This document shows positions 1-8,576 of a stretch of 64,000 bases of DNA, one piece after another; the first letter of the stretch is position 1; every line of letters starts with the position of its first letter. The notes beneath the pieces were generated by a model that saw nothing but the letters and a program-made list of their open reading frames with translations, did not search any database and was not told the DNA's origin. This DNA is from Pantoea alfalfae. GTDB taxonomy: Bacteria; Pseudomonadota; Gammaproteobacteria; Enterobacterales; Enterobacteriaceae. The stretch is taken from positions 2,046,001 to 2,110,000 of the forward strand of contig NZ_CP082292.1 in assembly GCF_019880205.1 (NCBI RefSeq), given 5' to 3'. Made by a program: the position numbers and the translations under genes.

Positions 1-200
1 GCGCGGAGGCTCAGTCGCACATGAAAGAGGCGAAGTCGTTCCAGTTGCCTTCTAACCGCAAGGCGGAGATCTCTCAATACGCGCCGCGCTTCGAGAATAT
101 CAAACTGATCGATTATGACTTCAAAACCTATGGTGACTCGGCAAAACGCAAGGCGTTGCTGGGTCGCTGGGATAAAGAGATTGGTGCCAGCGCGCAATAA
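1..200 (+). CDS. ABC transporter solute-binding protein, 3' end only
   Basis: The window opens inside a gene whose last 65 codons are read in the frame ending at TAA 198-200. The visible tail contains AEISQYAPRFENIKLIDYDF and ends KALLGRWDKEIGASAQ, which is typical of the C-terminus of periplasmic iron(III)/sugar-phosphate type binding proteins (FbpA/AfuA-like). It lies 88 bp upstream of the fused permease gene and in the same direction, so it is the natural binding protein for that transporter. The start and signal peptide lie outside the window, so the ligand cannot be judged from this fragment. Confidence 0.75.
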   Translation, partial: AEAQSHMKEAKSFQLPSNRKAEISQYAPRFENIKLIDYDFKTYGDSAKRKALLGRWDKEIGASAQ

Positions 201-288
201 CGGTGGTGTGCGCCCGGCCTTCTGAGCCGGGTCTGTGCCAGACCGCGGTGGCGTAAGCCTGATGTCCGCTTCCTGATGGAGGTGATTT

Positions 289-2514
289 ATGAATGCGCAC
301 AATCGTCGCTTAACCGGCACGCTGCTGGCGGGGGCCATCGCGCTGACGCTGCTGCCCTGGTATAGCCTGGAGCAGGGCTTTTTTACGGGAGACTGGCTGT
401 CTAGCCTGTGGGCCGATGAGAACAACACACCGGCGCTGGGGCAGCTCGCGTTACGCAGCTGGCTGGGGATCGCCGTCGCGCTATGGCTGCTCTCTGCGGC
501 CAGCGTCTTTCTGCCGCCAGGCCGCTTCCGCAGCACGCTGCTGCTGCTGTTCAGCGTGGCGGGCATTCTGTTTCTGGTGCTGGAAGGGCATGCCATTGGG
601 TTTAGTGGCTGGAACTGGCTGTGGCTGGAGAACCTCTTCGGGCCGCTGGCGCAGGGGCAACCGGCGATGGGTGCGGGCGCACTGCTGCTGCTGACCGTCT
701 TTCTGCTCATCTTCGCCTTTGCCCTGGCGGAGCGCGGCGTGCTGAAAGGCGATGCCTTTGTGGTGGCGTCAATTGTGCTGCTGGTGGCGCTGGTTACGAC
801 CTTTGTGCTCTATCCGGTGCTGAGCCTGTTTGTTGCCTCGGTGCAGGATAGTGACGGCAGCTTTAAACCGGACGGGCTGATTGCCAATGTGCAGGATCCC
901 GCCATCTGGAGCCTCGGCTGTTTCACCGGCGGCTCCTGCGGCACGGCCTGGCGCACGCTGGGACTGGCGCTGATGACCGCCAGTGGTTCTACGCTGCTGG
1001 GCCTGGCGTTTGCGCTGGCGGCCACGCGTACGGGGCTGCCCTATAAAAAAGCGCTGCGGATGCTGACCATATTGCCCATTATCACGCCGCCATTTGTTAT
1101 CGGTCTGGCACTGATCCTGCTGTTTGGCCGCTCCGGCGTGGTGACAGCATCGCTGGCGACGCTGTTCGGTATCGAGCCGGGCCGCTGGCTCTATGGGCTG
1201 ACCGGCATCTGGATTGCCCAGGTGCTGTCGTTTACTCCCATTGCGTTCCTGGTGCTGATGGGCGTAGTTGAGGGGGTCAGTCCGTCACTGGAAGAGGCGT
1301 CGCAGACCCTGCGCGCCAGCCGCTGGCGCACGTTCTCCCGCATCTCGTTGCCGCTGATGGCGCCAGGTCTGGCCAACGCGTTCTTAATCAGCTTTATCGA
1401 AAGCATGGCCGATTTCGGCAACCCGATGGTGCTGGGCGGCAGTCACGGCGTGCTCTCGACAGAGATCTTCTTCTCCGTGGTCGGCGCTCAGAACGACCCA
1501 AGCCGCGCGGCGGTGCTGGCGATGATCCTGCTGGGTTTTACCCTTGCCGCTTTTCTGGTGCAGCGCGTCTGGCTCTCCGGCAAAAGCTTCGCCACCGTAA
1601 CCGGCAAAGGCGACGGCGGCCGTCATGTGATGCTGCCGCGTCCGGTGCGCTACAGCGTCTATGGCATGGTGATCCCGTGGGGACTCTTCACCCTGGTGAT
1701 CTATGGCATGATCATGATTGGCGGCTTTGTGCAGTCCTGGGGGCTGAATAATAACCTGACGCTGGATCACTATATCCGCGCCTTCAGTGTCAGCGTGAAT
1801 CAGGGGCAGCTGGTCTGGAGCGGCGTCGCCTGGAATTCCTTCTGGACCACGCTGGAAATCGCCCTGATTGCCGCACCGCTCACCGCCATTGTGGGGCTGC
1901 TGACTGCCTGGCTGATCGTGCGACAGAAGTTTGCCGGCCGTCAGACCTTTGAATTCATGCTGATGCTGAGTTTTGCCATTCCCGGCACGGTGATAGGTGT
2001 GAGCTATGTGATGGCCTATAACCTGCCGCCGCTGGAGATCACCGGCACCGCGATGATCCTGATCGCCTGCTTTGTCTTCCGTAATATGCCGGTCGGCGTG
2101 CGGGGCGGGATGGCGGCGATGAGCCAGCTGGATAAGAGTCTGGATGAAGCCTCACTGACGCTGGGCGCCAACAGTTTCCGCACGCTGCGCAAAGTGGTAC
2201 TGCCGCTGCTCAAACCTGCGATCAGCGCCGCGCTCGTCTACGCCTTTGTGCGGGCCATTACCTCGATCAGTGCGGTGATTTTTCTGGTCAGCGCCCAGTA
2301 CAACATGGCGACCTCTTATATTGTCGGGCTGGTGGAGAATGGCGAGTATGGCGTCGCGATTGCCTACTCCTCGGTACTGATTGTGGTGATGCTGCTGATC
2401 ATTGGTCTTTTCCAGCTGCTGGTGGGCGAACGTCGCCTGCGCCGTGCAACCCAACCGGCGGTAATTGTTGCCTCACCCTCTGCATCTACTCTGACTCAGG
2501 AGAGAGCCGTATGA
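289..2514 (+). CDS. Fused two-domain ABC transporter permease (AfuB/FbpB-like)
   Basis: A 741-residue inner-membrane protein with two binding-protein-dependent permease domains in one chain. Each half carries the EAA-type cytoplasmic loop that contacts the ATPase: EEASQTLRASRWRTFSRISL near residue 345 and DEASLTLGANSFRTLRKVVL near residue 620. About a dozen hydrophobic segments are visible. The family includes Fe3+ permeases (FbpB, SfuB) and AfuB, a sugar-phosphate permease. The gene lies between a binding-protein tail and an ATPase and overlaps the ATPase gene by 4 bp (ATGA), which implies translational coupling. The start follows a GGAGGTGATTT ribosome-binding site. Because a phosphatase gene follows, I favour an organophosphate substrate over iron, but this is inference. 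Confidence 0.85.
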   Translation: MNAHNRRLTGTLLAGAIALTLLPWYSLEQGFFTGDWLSSLWADENNTPALGQLALRSWLGIAVALWLLSAASVFLPPGRFRSTLLLLFSVAGILFLVLEGHAIGFSGWNWLWLENLFGPLAQGQPAMGAGALLLLTVFLLIFAFALAERGVLKGDAFVVASIVLLVALVTTFVLYPVLSLFVASVQDSDGSFKPDGLIANVQDPAIWSLGCFTGGSCGTAWRTLGLALMTASGSTLLGLAFALAATRTGLPYKKALRMLTILPIITPPFVIGLALILLFGRSGVVTASLATLFGIEPGRWLYGLTGIWIAQVLSFTPIAFLVLMGVVEGVSPSLEEASQTLRASRWRTFSRISLPLMAPGLANAFLISFIESMADFGNPMVLGGSHGVLSTEIFFSVVGAQNDPSRAAVLAMILLGFTLAAFLVQRVWLSGKSFATVTGKGDGGRHVMLPRPVRYSVYGMVIPWGLFTLVIYGMIMIGGFVQSWGLNNNLTLDHYIRAFSVSVNQGQLVWSGVAWNSFWTTLEIALIAAPLTAIVGLLTAWLIVRQKFAGRQTFEFMLMLSFAIPGTVIGVSYVMAYNLPPLEITGTAMILIACFVFRNMPVGVRGGMAAMSQLDKSLDEASLTLGANSFRTLRKVVLPLLKPAISAALVYAFVRAITSISAVIFLVSAQYNMATSYIVGLVENGEYGVAIAYSSVLIVVMLLIIGLFQLLVGERRLRRATQPAVIVASPSASTLTQERAV

Positions 2515-3572
2515 CGACCATTAACGCCGGATCGGTGGTGTTTGAACATGTCGCGAAGCGATTTGCTGGTTTTACTGCAGTGCCGGATCTGTCGCTTACC
2601 GTAGAGCCGGGCACGCTGGTAACGCTGCTCGGGCCATCCGGCTGCGGTAAAACGACCACGCTGCGGCTGCTGGCCGGGCTGGAGCATCCTACCTCGGGGC
2701 GGATTCTGATTGGCGGCAAAGAGGTGACCCATCTGCCCGCTAATGAGCGCGACGTGGCGATGGTGTTTCAGTCCTACGCGCTGTTTCCGCATATGAACGC
2801 CATCGACAACATTCTTTACGGTCTGCTCTCTTCTGGCATGAACAAACGCGAGGCGCAGGACAGGGCGCGCGAGGGGCTGAAGCTGGTGGGGCTGGAGAGT
2901 CAGGGACAGCGGCTGCCATCCGAACTGTCCGGCGGACAGCAGCAGCGTATTGCAGTGGCCCGTGCGCTGGTGCTGGAACCGCAGGTGCTGCTGCTTGATG
3001 AGCCGCTGTCGAACCTCGATGAGCGTCTGCGCCGTCGGGTGCGCACCGATATCCGCGATCTGCAGCAGCGGCTCGGGTTTACCGCCGTCTACGTGACCCA
3101 TGACCAGGAGGAGGCGCTGGCGGTCTCCGATAAGATTATTGTCATGAAAGAGGGAGATATTGCTCAGCAGGGCGCGCCGGAGACGCTTTACCATTCGCCC
3201 AATTCAGTCTTTATCGCGGATTTTATGGGTGAAGCCAATATTCTGCCCTGTGAAGTAGAACAGGCGGATGCAGATGACGCGCTGGTGCGGCTGGGTAATC
3301 AGCGCTTCCGGGTGCGGGGTGCCGGCGCTAAACCCGGCACTGCTCAGCTGGCGGTGCGGCCACAGTTTATTACGCTGTCCGGCGACGGTCAGGGTGCGTT
3401 GCAGGGTGAAGTGATCCACAGCACCTGGCTGGGCGATCATATCGAATATGAAGTCGCTACCGAGCTTGGCGCGCTGTTCATTATCGACCCGCAGATGGAA
3501 CAGCGTCTGCCGCTCGCCGCCACGGTTGGCGTCAACTTTAAGCCGCAGGGTTTAGCCCTGATAGCCCGTTAA
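2511..3572 (+). CDS. ABC transporter ATP-binding protein (AfuC/FbpC/PotA-like)
   Basis: A 353-residue ATPase that energises the preceding permease. Walker A is GPSGCGKTT near residue 42, the signature is LSGGQQQR near residue 140, and Walker B is LLLDEPLSNLDE, followed by the switch histidine in YVTHDQEEA. The C-terminal third (from about residue 240) is a TOBE-type domain, as in FbpC, PotA and MalK relatives. The ATG overlaps the permease stop codon. The phosphatase gene begins 23 bp downstream, so the three genes and the upstream binding protein look like one transcript. Confidence 0.88.
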   Translation: MTTINAGSVVFEHVAKRFAGFTAVPDLSLTVEPGTLVTLLGPSGCGKTTTLRLLAGLEHPTSGRILIGGKEVTHLPANERDVAMVFQSYALFPHMNAIDNILYGLLSSGMNKREAQDRAREGLKLVGLESQGQRLPSELSGGQQQRIAVARALVLEPQVLLLDEPLSNLDERLRRRVRTDIRDLQQRLGFTAVYVTHDQEEALAVSDKIIVMKEGDIAQQGAPETLYHSPNSVFIADFMGEANILPCEVEQADADDALVRLGNQRFRVRGAGAKPGTAQLAVRPQFITLSGDGQGALQGEVIHSTWLGDHIEYEVATELGALFIIDPQMEQRLPLAATVGVNFKPQGLALIAR

Positions 3573-3595
3573 TCTGATTAACCCGAGGAGTTCGC

Positions 3596-4387
3596 ATGGA
3601 ATCGCAGGAAATAATGGCGCGACTGGCGTTAGCGGAAGCCGTTGCCCGCGAAGGGGGCGCTACCGCGTTATCCTGGTTTAACCGCCGCGAGACGCTGGTA
3701 GTGGAGACGAAGTACGATTTGCAGGATGTGGTGTCGATTGCCGACCGGGAAGTGGAGCAGTTGATCGCCAGCCATATACGGGATGCGTTTCCCGATGATG
3801 GCTTCCTGGGCGAGGAGACGGGTCTGCAGGCGGGAACCTCTCACTATACCTGGGTGGTGGATCCGATCGATGGCACCAGCCCGTTTCTCAATGGGATGCC
3901 GAGCTGGTGTGTTTCTGTTGCGGTGCTGCGTGGCGATGTACCGGTCATCGGGGTGATTTTCGCACCCACCTATGAGGAGTGCTACGTAGCGGCACTGGGG
4001 CAGGGCGCGACGCTTAACGGGCGTCGTCTGCAGGTCGATGCCACACGCACGCTGCAAAACCACGTTACCGGCTTTGGTGCTAACAGCTATGTCAGTCCGC
4101 AACAGGTGGGCGAGATTGTGGCGGCGCTGTTGTCGGCGGGCGGTAACTTTATCCGCATCGGCTCCGGCGCGCTGATGCTGGCCTGGGTCGCGGCTGGTCG
4201 GGTCGTGGGTTACTACGAACCTTATATGCACGCCTGGGATTGCCTGGCGGGTTACTGCCTGGTGAAAGAGGCGGGCGGCTGGTGCCACCCGTTCAATACC
4301 GAAGGCGACCGCATCACTAAAGGGGCCCAGGTGCTTGCTGTGGCACCCGGCGCCGAAGCGGACCTCCGCCGCATTGCTGATTTGTAG
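3596..4387 (+). CDS. Inositol monophosphatase family phosphatase
   Basis: A 263-residue metal-dependent phosphatase of the IMPase/CysQ/FBPase fold. The metal and catalytic motifs are intact: GEE at residues 72-74, DPIDGT at 89-94 and WDCLAG near residue 213. It probably dephosphorylates a sugar or polyol phosphate in the cytoplasm. An AGGAG ribosome-binding site precedes the ATG. Its place as the last gene of the ABC operon suggests it acts on the imported compound. AfuABC-type transporters are known to take up hexose and heptose phosphates, which fits. The exact substrate is unknown. Confidence 0.85.
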   Translation: MESQEIMARLALAEAVAREGGATALSWFNRRETLVVETKYDLQDVVSIADREVEQLIASHIRDAFPDDGFLGEETGLQAGTSHYTWVVDPIDGTSPFLNGMPSWCVSVAVLRGDVPVIGVIFAPTYEECYVAALGQGATLNGRRLQVDATRTLQNHVTGFGANSYVSPQQVGEIVAALLSAGGNFIRIGSGALMLAWVAAGRVVGYYEPYMHAWDCLAGYCLVKEAGGWCHPFNTEGDRITKGAQVLAVAPGAEADLRRIADL

Positions 4388-4391
4388 GTCA

Positions 4392-4404
4392 GTGACCCTG
4401 TCAC
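4392..4404. promoter_or_regulatory. matS-like sequence (one mismatch)
   Basis: GTGACCCTGTCAC matches the MatP target GTGACRNYGTCAC at 12 of 13 positions; the R position is C. MatP sites mark the Ter macrodomain of enterobacteria, and dif lies 15 kb away, so the location fits. A single degenerate site could be chance. Confidence 0.35.
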
Positions 4405-4429
4405 GCTGACTGTACTCAGGTCAGCGTGA
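4401..4429. terminator. Hairpin between the phosphatase and GNAT genes
   Basis: TCACGCTGAC and GTCAGCGTGA form a perfect 10-bp stem with a 9-nt loop between two convergent genes. It overlaps the stop codon of the GNAT gene. There is no clear T-run, so termination may be weak. Confidence 0.45.
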
Positions 4430-4858
4430 TGCCGCAGGGCTTAGCGTTTTCGTCAGATAGTGGCGCTGCATGCCGTCCTGCGGAAAATCGGGCAGGGACA
4501 TCTGCTGCTGATAACCCTGTTTCTGATAAAACGGCAGCGCCTGAAAACTAAATGTATCCACCAGCGCAAAGAGACAGCCCAGTTTAACCGCCTCCTGCTC
4601 TGCCGCTTCCATCAGCGCACGCCCCAGACCACTGTCACGCAGTGTTTCGTCCACCCAGAGATAATCAATACAGAGCCAGTTTCCTTTGCGCGAGGCGATC
4701 AATCCGCCGCGTAACACACCTTCTGCATCTTTGTGAGAAACCGACAGCGGCCCCCAGTTCTCCCGACTGATAAATTGCCGGTTGTAAGCCCCTAATCCTG
4801 CCAGTAGCGCTTCCCGATCGTCGTCGTTTTGCTGATGGGTAAGGATAAATGTGCTCAT
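4421..4858 (-). CDS. GNAT family N-acetyltransferase
   Basis: A 145-residue protein with the GNAT fold. The segment [20 protein letters not shown] (around residues 69-88) is the strand-4/helix-3 acetyl-CoA pyrophosphate loop. The later [14 protein letters not shown] is the usual C-terminal strand-helix with the conserved tyrosine. The substrate is unknown. The gene is divergent from hipBA, and the four hip operators lie in the shared promoter region about 30 bp upstream of its start, so HipB could also affect it. This last point is inference. Confidence 0.85.
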   Translation of the reverse strand: MSTFILTHQQNDDDREALLAGLGAYNRQFISRENWGPLSVSHKDAEGVLRGGLIASRKGNWLCIDYLWVDETLRDSGLGRALMEAAEQEAVKLGCLFALVDTFSFQALPFYQKQGYQQQMSLPDFPQDGMQRHYLTKTLSPAASR

Positions 4859-4888
4859 CCTGTTCCTCTCTTATCCATGCGTTGTCTT

Positions 4889-4990
4889 TATCCCTCAAAA
4901 AGGATAAATTCAATATTATCCTCTAAAAGGTATAATCTGTATATTATCCTCTTAAGGGTATAAAGTGCGCTTTATACCCTATCGGGGATA
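4889..4990. promoter_or_regulatory. Four HipB operators in the hipBA promoter
   Basis: Four copies of the HipB target TATCC-N8-GGATA start at 4889, 4917, 4945 and 4973, exactly 28 bp apart. The first is perfect. The second and third end in GTATA instead of GGATA, and the fourth begins TATAC. Known HipB dimers bind this motif and, with HipA, repress the operon. The array fills most of the space between the GNAT gene and hipB. Confidence 0.9.
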
Positions 4991-5038
4991 AACCCTCTGC
5001 GCTATGCTTACAGCCTGTGATTCTTTAGGAGTTACCCC

Positions 5039-5287
5039 ATGATATACAGCCCGCTACAGCTGGCAAACCGGCTAAAGCTTATCCGCCAGCGCAACGGCTG
5101 GACCCAGAGTGAACTGGCGAAAAAGGTTGGCCTGAAACAGGCTACCATCTCTCACTTTGAAAATGCGCCTGACACTACCTCGCTGGCCACGCTGTTTAAG
5201 CTTTTACAGGCGCTGGAAGTGAGTCTGGACGTAGTGGAAAAAGAGGAGGCCAGTGCGCCTCAATTGCATGATGAGGATGCGTGGTAA
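5039..5287 (+). CDS. hipB: Antitoxin HipB, XRE-type repressor
   Basis: An 82-residue single-domain Cro/C1 helix-turn-helix protein. The HTH spans roughly residues 22-45 (QSELAKKVGLKQATISHFEN). It is the DNA-binding antitoxin that neutralises HipA and represses its own operon through the four upstream operators. TTTAGGAGTTACCCC supplies the ribosome-binding site. The stop codon overlaps the hipA start (TAATG), the standard hipBA arrangement. Length and organisation match the E. coli antitoxin, with a short flexible acidic C-terminal tail. Confidence 0.93.
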   Translation: MIYSPLQLANRLKLIRQRNGWTQSELAKKVGLKQATISHFENAPDTTSLATLFKLLQALEVSLDVVEKEEASAPQLHDEDAW

Positions 5288-6600
5288 TGCAAAGGCTGAT
5301 TGCGTGGATGAACGGTGAGCGGGTAGGCGTGCTCACCCGGCAGCGGAATGGCGCTCATGAGTTTCAGTATGACACCGGCTGGCTGAGTAACCCGCTATCC
5401 AGGCCACTGTCACTTTCTCTGCCGCTGCAGGTTAAGGCAATCACCTCACACGCCGTGATTAACTTCTTCGATAACCTGCTGCCAGATAGCCCGCTGATTC
5501 GTGACAGAATCGTGGCGCGTTACCAGATTAAATCCCGTCAGCCGTTTGACCTGTTGCAGGAAGTGGGACGTGACAGCGTCGGGGCGACTATGCTGTTGCC
5601 GCCCGATATGCCGCTGCCCGCGCTGCAGGCTCGCTATGAGGTGCTGGATGAAGCCCGGCTTGAGAGTGTGCTGTCAGCCTATCAGTCAGATATCCCGCTG
5701 GGGATGTTGCGTGAAGAGACTGACTTCCGCATTTCGGTGGCGGGCGCACAGGAGAAAACGGCGCTGCTGCTGACCGAAGAGGGCTGGAGCATTCCTGCCG
5801 GTGCCACGCCTACCTCGCACATCATTAAGCTGCCGATCGGTGAGATTAAACAGCCAGCCGCGACGCTGGATATGCGTGAAAGCGTAGAGAATGAGTATCT
5901 CTGTCTGGCGCTGGCCCGCGCACTGGGTATTGATGTGCCGCAGGCGACGATTATCCGGGCCGGTAAGATGCGCGCCCTGGCCGTTGAGCGCTTTGATCGC
6001 CGCTGGTCGCGCGACCGAACCCGGCTGATTCGTCTGCCACAGGAGGATTTCTGTCAGGCGCTGGGGCTACCATCCTCGACCAAATATGCGTCGGACGGCG
6101 GGCCGGGCATTGCAGAAATAATGCAGATACTGATGGGATCGAGCAACGCCATTGAAGATCGCTATCGCTTTATGATGTTCCAGGTGTTTCAGTGGCTGAT
6201 TGGTGCTACCGATGGTCACGCAAAAAACTTCTCGCTGTTTATTGAGCGCGGCGGCAGTTATCGACTGACACCCTTTTATGATGTGATCTCCGCTTATCCG
6301 GTGCTGGGCGGTACCGGCCTGAACAGGCGTGCACTAAAGCTGGCGATGGGGCTGCGTGCCACTAAGGGGAAGAAGACAGAAATCGACAAAATCTTTCCGC
6401 GCCATTTTATCGCCACGGCAAAAAGCGTCAGTTTTGATCGTGACAGTTTGCAGCAGATCTTCGACTTCTTCGTCCGTGAGTTTCCCAAAGCGGTGGTCTC
6501 AGTGCGCGAGGCCTTACCGGCCGATTATCCACAGCACATCGCCGACGCCATTTTCAGTCATTCACTGATTATGCTGGAGCGGCTGCGGCACAAAGAGTGA
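5287..6600 (+). CDS. hipA: Toxin HipA, serine/threonine kinase
   Basis: A 437-residue protein that aligns with E. coli HipA along its length. Shared blocks include NFFDNLLPDSP, DFRISVAGAQEKTALL, the loop containing the autophosphorylated serine, QWLIGATDGHAKNFS (catalytic Asp and Asn) and RLTPFYDVISAYPVLGGTG. HipA phosphorylates glutamyl-tRNA synthetase and induces growth arrest and persistence. I chose the ATG at 5287, overlapping the hipB stop, over the in-frame GTG at 5281 because the resulting N-terminus (MQRLIAWMNGERVG) fits the family. All kinase motifs are intact, so the toxin looks functional. Confidence 0.95.
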   Translation: MQRLIAWMNGERVGVLTRQRNGAHEFQYDTGWLSNPLSRPLSLSLPLQVKAITSHAVINFFDNLLPDSPLIRDRIVARYQIKSRQPFDLLQEVGRDSVGATMLLPPDMPLPALQARYEVLDEARLESVLSAYQSDIPLGMLREETDFRISVAGAQEKTALLLTEEGWSIPAGATPTSHIIKLPIGEIKQPAATLDMRESVENEYLCLALARALGIDVPQATIIRAGKMRALAVERFDRRWSRDRTRLIRLPQEDFCQALGLPSSTKYASDGGPGIAEIMQILMGSSNAIEDRYRFMMFQVFQWLIGATDGHAKNFSLFIERGGSYRLTPFYDVISAYPVLGGTGLNRRALKLAMGLRATKGKKTEIDKIFPRHFIATAKSVSFDRDSLQQIFDFFVREFPKAVVSVREALPADYPQHIADAIFSHSLIMLERLRHKE

Positions 6601-6703
6601 TGGCGCTATAAGCTGGCACTATCCTGAAAAACCTCGCCTCCTGTGTATGGCTAAAAGCCTGTCGGCTATGCTTATCTGACAGGCTTAACAGGAGAGTCAT
6701 GGT

Positions 6704-6910
6704 ATGAAGTGTCCGGGATGTGAAGGAGAGGCGTTTGTGTACGCCACGCGCGACGTCAGTCTTAATACGGGTAATCCCGAGGACGTTGTGCCGGATGTAA
6801 AGGGCGATCACTGCATCCGCTGTGGCGCGGTGATTATGAATGCCGGAACGTCGGAGTTATATCCCGAAAAGGCTGAAGCGCTGGAGAATGCCGGCGTGCC
6901 TGTTAAATGA
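6704..6910 (+). CDS. MqsA N-terminal-type (YgiT) zinc-binding protein, antitoxin-like
   Basis: A 68-residue protein with two CxxC pairs at residues 3/6 and 37/40, spaced as in the N-terminal zinc domain of antitoxin MqsA. It also has the family's IMNAGTSELY stretch after the second pair. It lacks the C-terminal helix-turn-helix domain of full MqsA, and no MqsR toxin gene is beside it. ACAGGAGAGTC precedes the ATG. It sits 100 bp after hipA and has its own terminator. It may be a stand-alone antitoxin remnant or a small zinc protein; function is unknown. Confidence 0.75.
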   Translation: MKCPGCEGEAFVYATRDVSLNTGNPEDVVPDVKGDHCIRCGAVIMNAGTSELYPEKAEALENAGVPVK

Positions 6911-6946
6911 GACAAAGAGCCCGCCTAGTGCGGGCTTCCTTGTCTC
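6909..6946 (+). terminator. Terminator hairpin after the zinc protein
   Basis: An inner stem AGCCCGC/GCGGGCT (6918-6924 with 6930-6936) is extended by an outer stem GAGACAA/TTGTCTC. It starts at the stop codon of the 68-aa gene. Confidence 0.7.
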
Positions 6947-7080
6947 TGTGACAGGTGAATGTCCCTCTTTTGATAACACGCAACGAGTAAGTTGTGTGAT
7001 GGTGGCACCGTACAGGAGAAACCTCTTTACCCTGGGAACGGGAATCACAATCACATCAATCTGGCCACTGGAGTGCGTTA

Positions 7081-8462
7081 TGGATGCCAATCGCTATGCC
7101 CTGAAAACAATTCCGTCACCGCCGGTCTTTCCCGGTGCTGCCAGCCCTGTGATATCTGATGAAACACTGCATCGCCGTCTGGTCGCCATTATTGAGCGGA
7201 TGCAGCAGCAGCAGATTGCGCAACTGATTATCTATGCCGACAAAGAGCACGGCAGCAATTTTGAATATCTGGCGGGATTCATTCCGCGTTTTGAGGAGGC
7301 GCTGCTGGTGGTGAATCAGCAGGGCGAGCTTACCTATATCATGGGTAATGAGAACCTCAAGCTGGTGCCTTTTGCCCGCAATCCGGGACGCTGTCTGCAT
7401 GCGCCGATCTTTTCGTTGCCCAATCAGCCGATGCATGGGGAGCAGCCATTGGATCAGCTGTTAACAGAGGCAGGCATTAAGGCGGATGAACGCACCGGGC
7501 TGGTGGGCTGGAAGCTGTTTACCGGCAGGCAGCAGGCGCTTTTTGATCTGCCGCAGTTCGTCTACGCTGCAGCGGCTCAGGCGGCGGGTGGCGATGTGCA
7601 TCTGGTTAACGCCACCGGATTGTTTATCTCGCCAGACCTCGGTGCGCGTTGCGTTAACTGCGCCGATGAAGTCGCCTTTTATGAGGCTGGCGCCAATCTT
7701 GCGTCAACCGCGATGCTGGCTGCGCTGGATAGCGTAGCGCCGGGTGTGACAGAGAAGGCGTCAGGCGCACGGCTGAATGCAGAAGGGCAGCCAAACAGTG
7801 TCGTCACGATTGCCGCGACCGGCGATCGTTTCGCCCAGGCCCGGCTCTATCCGTCAGACAAACAGATTTCAACTGGCGACAAACTCTCACTGACGGTCGG
7901 CTATAAAGGCGGCCTGACCAGCCGCTCTGCGTATGTCGTCAGTGAGGCTTCTGAGTTACAGTGTCACGTTTCTGACTGGTTAGACCGGCTGGCGATCCCC
8001 TATTATCATGCTGTGGTCAGCTGGCTGGAGCAGTTGCGAATCGGAATTACCGGCGGCGAACTCTATACGCATATCGAAACGGTACTGCCCAAAGCGCAAT
8101 ATGGCTGGCATCTCAATCCAGGACATCTGGTGGCTGACGAAGAGTGGTTAAGCTCGCCCATCTATCCCGATTCAGCAGTGACCCTGAAGAGCGGTATGCT
8201 GTTGCAGATTGATATTATCCCATCGGTGCCGGGTTATGGCGGCTGCAGTATTGAAGATACGGTCGGACTGGCTGACGCCGCATTGCGTGACGAGCTGGCG
8301 AGCCGTTTTCCGGCGGTGTGGCAGCGTATGACCCGGCGCAGAGCCTACCTGACCGAGGTACTGAAAATCCGGTTGTCCGGGGAGGTGATTTTGCTCTCGA
8401 ACACGGTAGGCTATCTGCGCCCTTTCTTACTGGATAAGCATCGTGCGCTGGTGCGCCGGTAG
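7081..8462 (+). CDS. M24 (creatinase/aminopeptidase P fold) family protein, metal site degenerate
   Basis: A 460-residue protein with a creatinase-like N-terminal domain and a C-terminal pita-bread domain. In active M24 enzymes the Asp ligands occur as GD-x-x-x-x-D-x-G and D-x-T/S-R. Here the equivalent stretch reads GDKLSLTVGYKGGLTSRSAY, so both Asp positions are Thr. The later NPGH and CSIEDTVGL still provide a possible His and Glu. It may be inactive or use another chemistry. I chose the ATG at 7081 (GGAG 7070-7073 upstream) because a longer frame from 6840 overlaps the zinc-protein gene and its terminator. Confidence 0.75.
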
Positions 8463-8469
8463 AGAATGC

Positions 8470-8489
8470 ACCGGCCTCCTCAGGCCGGT
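8470..8489 (+). terminator. Hairpin after the M24-type gene
   Basis: ACCGGCCT/AGGCCGGT makes an 8-bp stem with a CCTC loop directly after the stop codon. Only an AT-rich, not a pure T, stretch follows. Confidence 0.55.
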
Positions 8490-8576
8490 AATAATTTGTA
8501 AAATTTAACTGAGAGTAAAACCCAAACGCATCTGTCAGGATACGCGCCTCAGAAAGTTCCTGGTTGCTCTCATTCG

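Noticed and set aside
6840-7080. N-terminal extension of the M24-type gene
   Set aside because: The frame is open upstream, but it overlaps the zinc-protein gene and its terminator. The ATG at 7081 has a ribosome-binding site and fits the fold.
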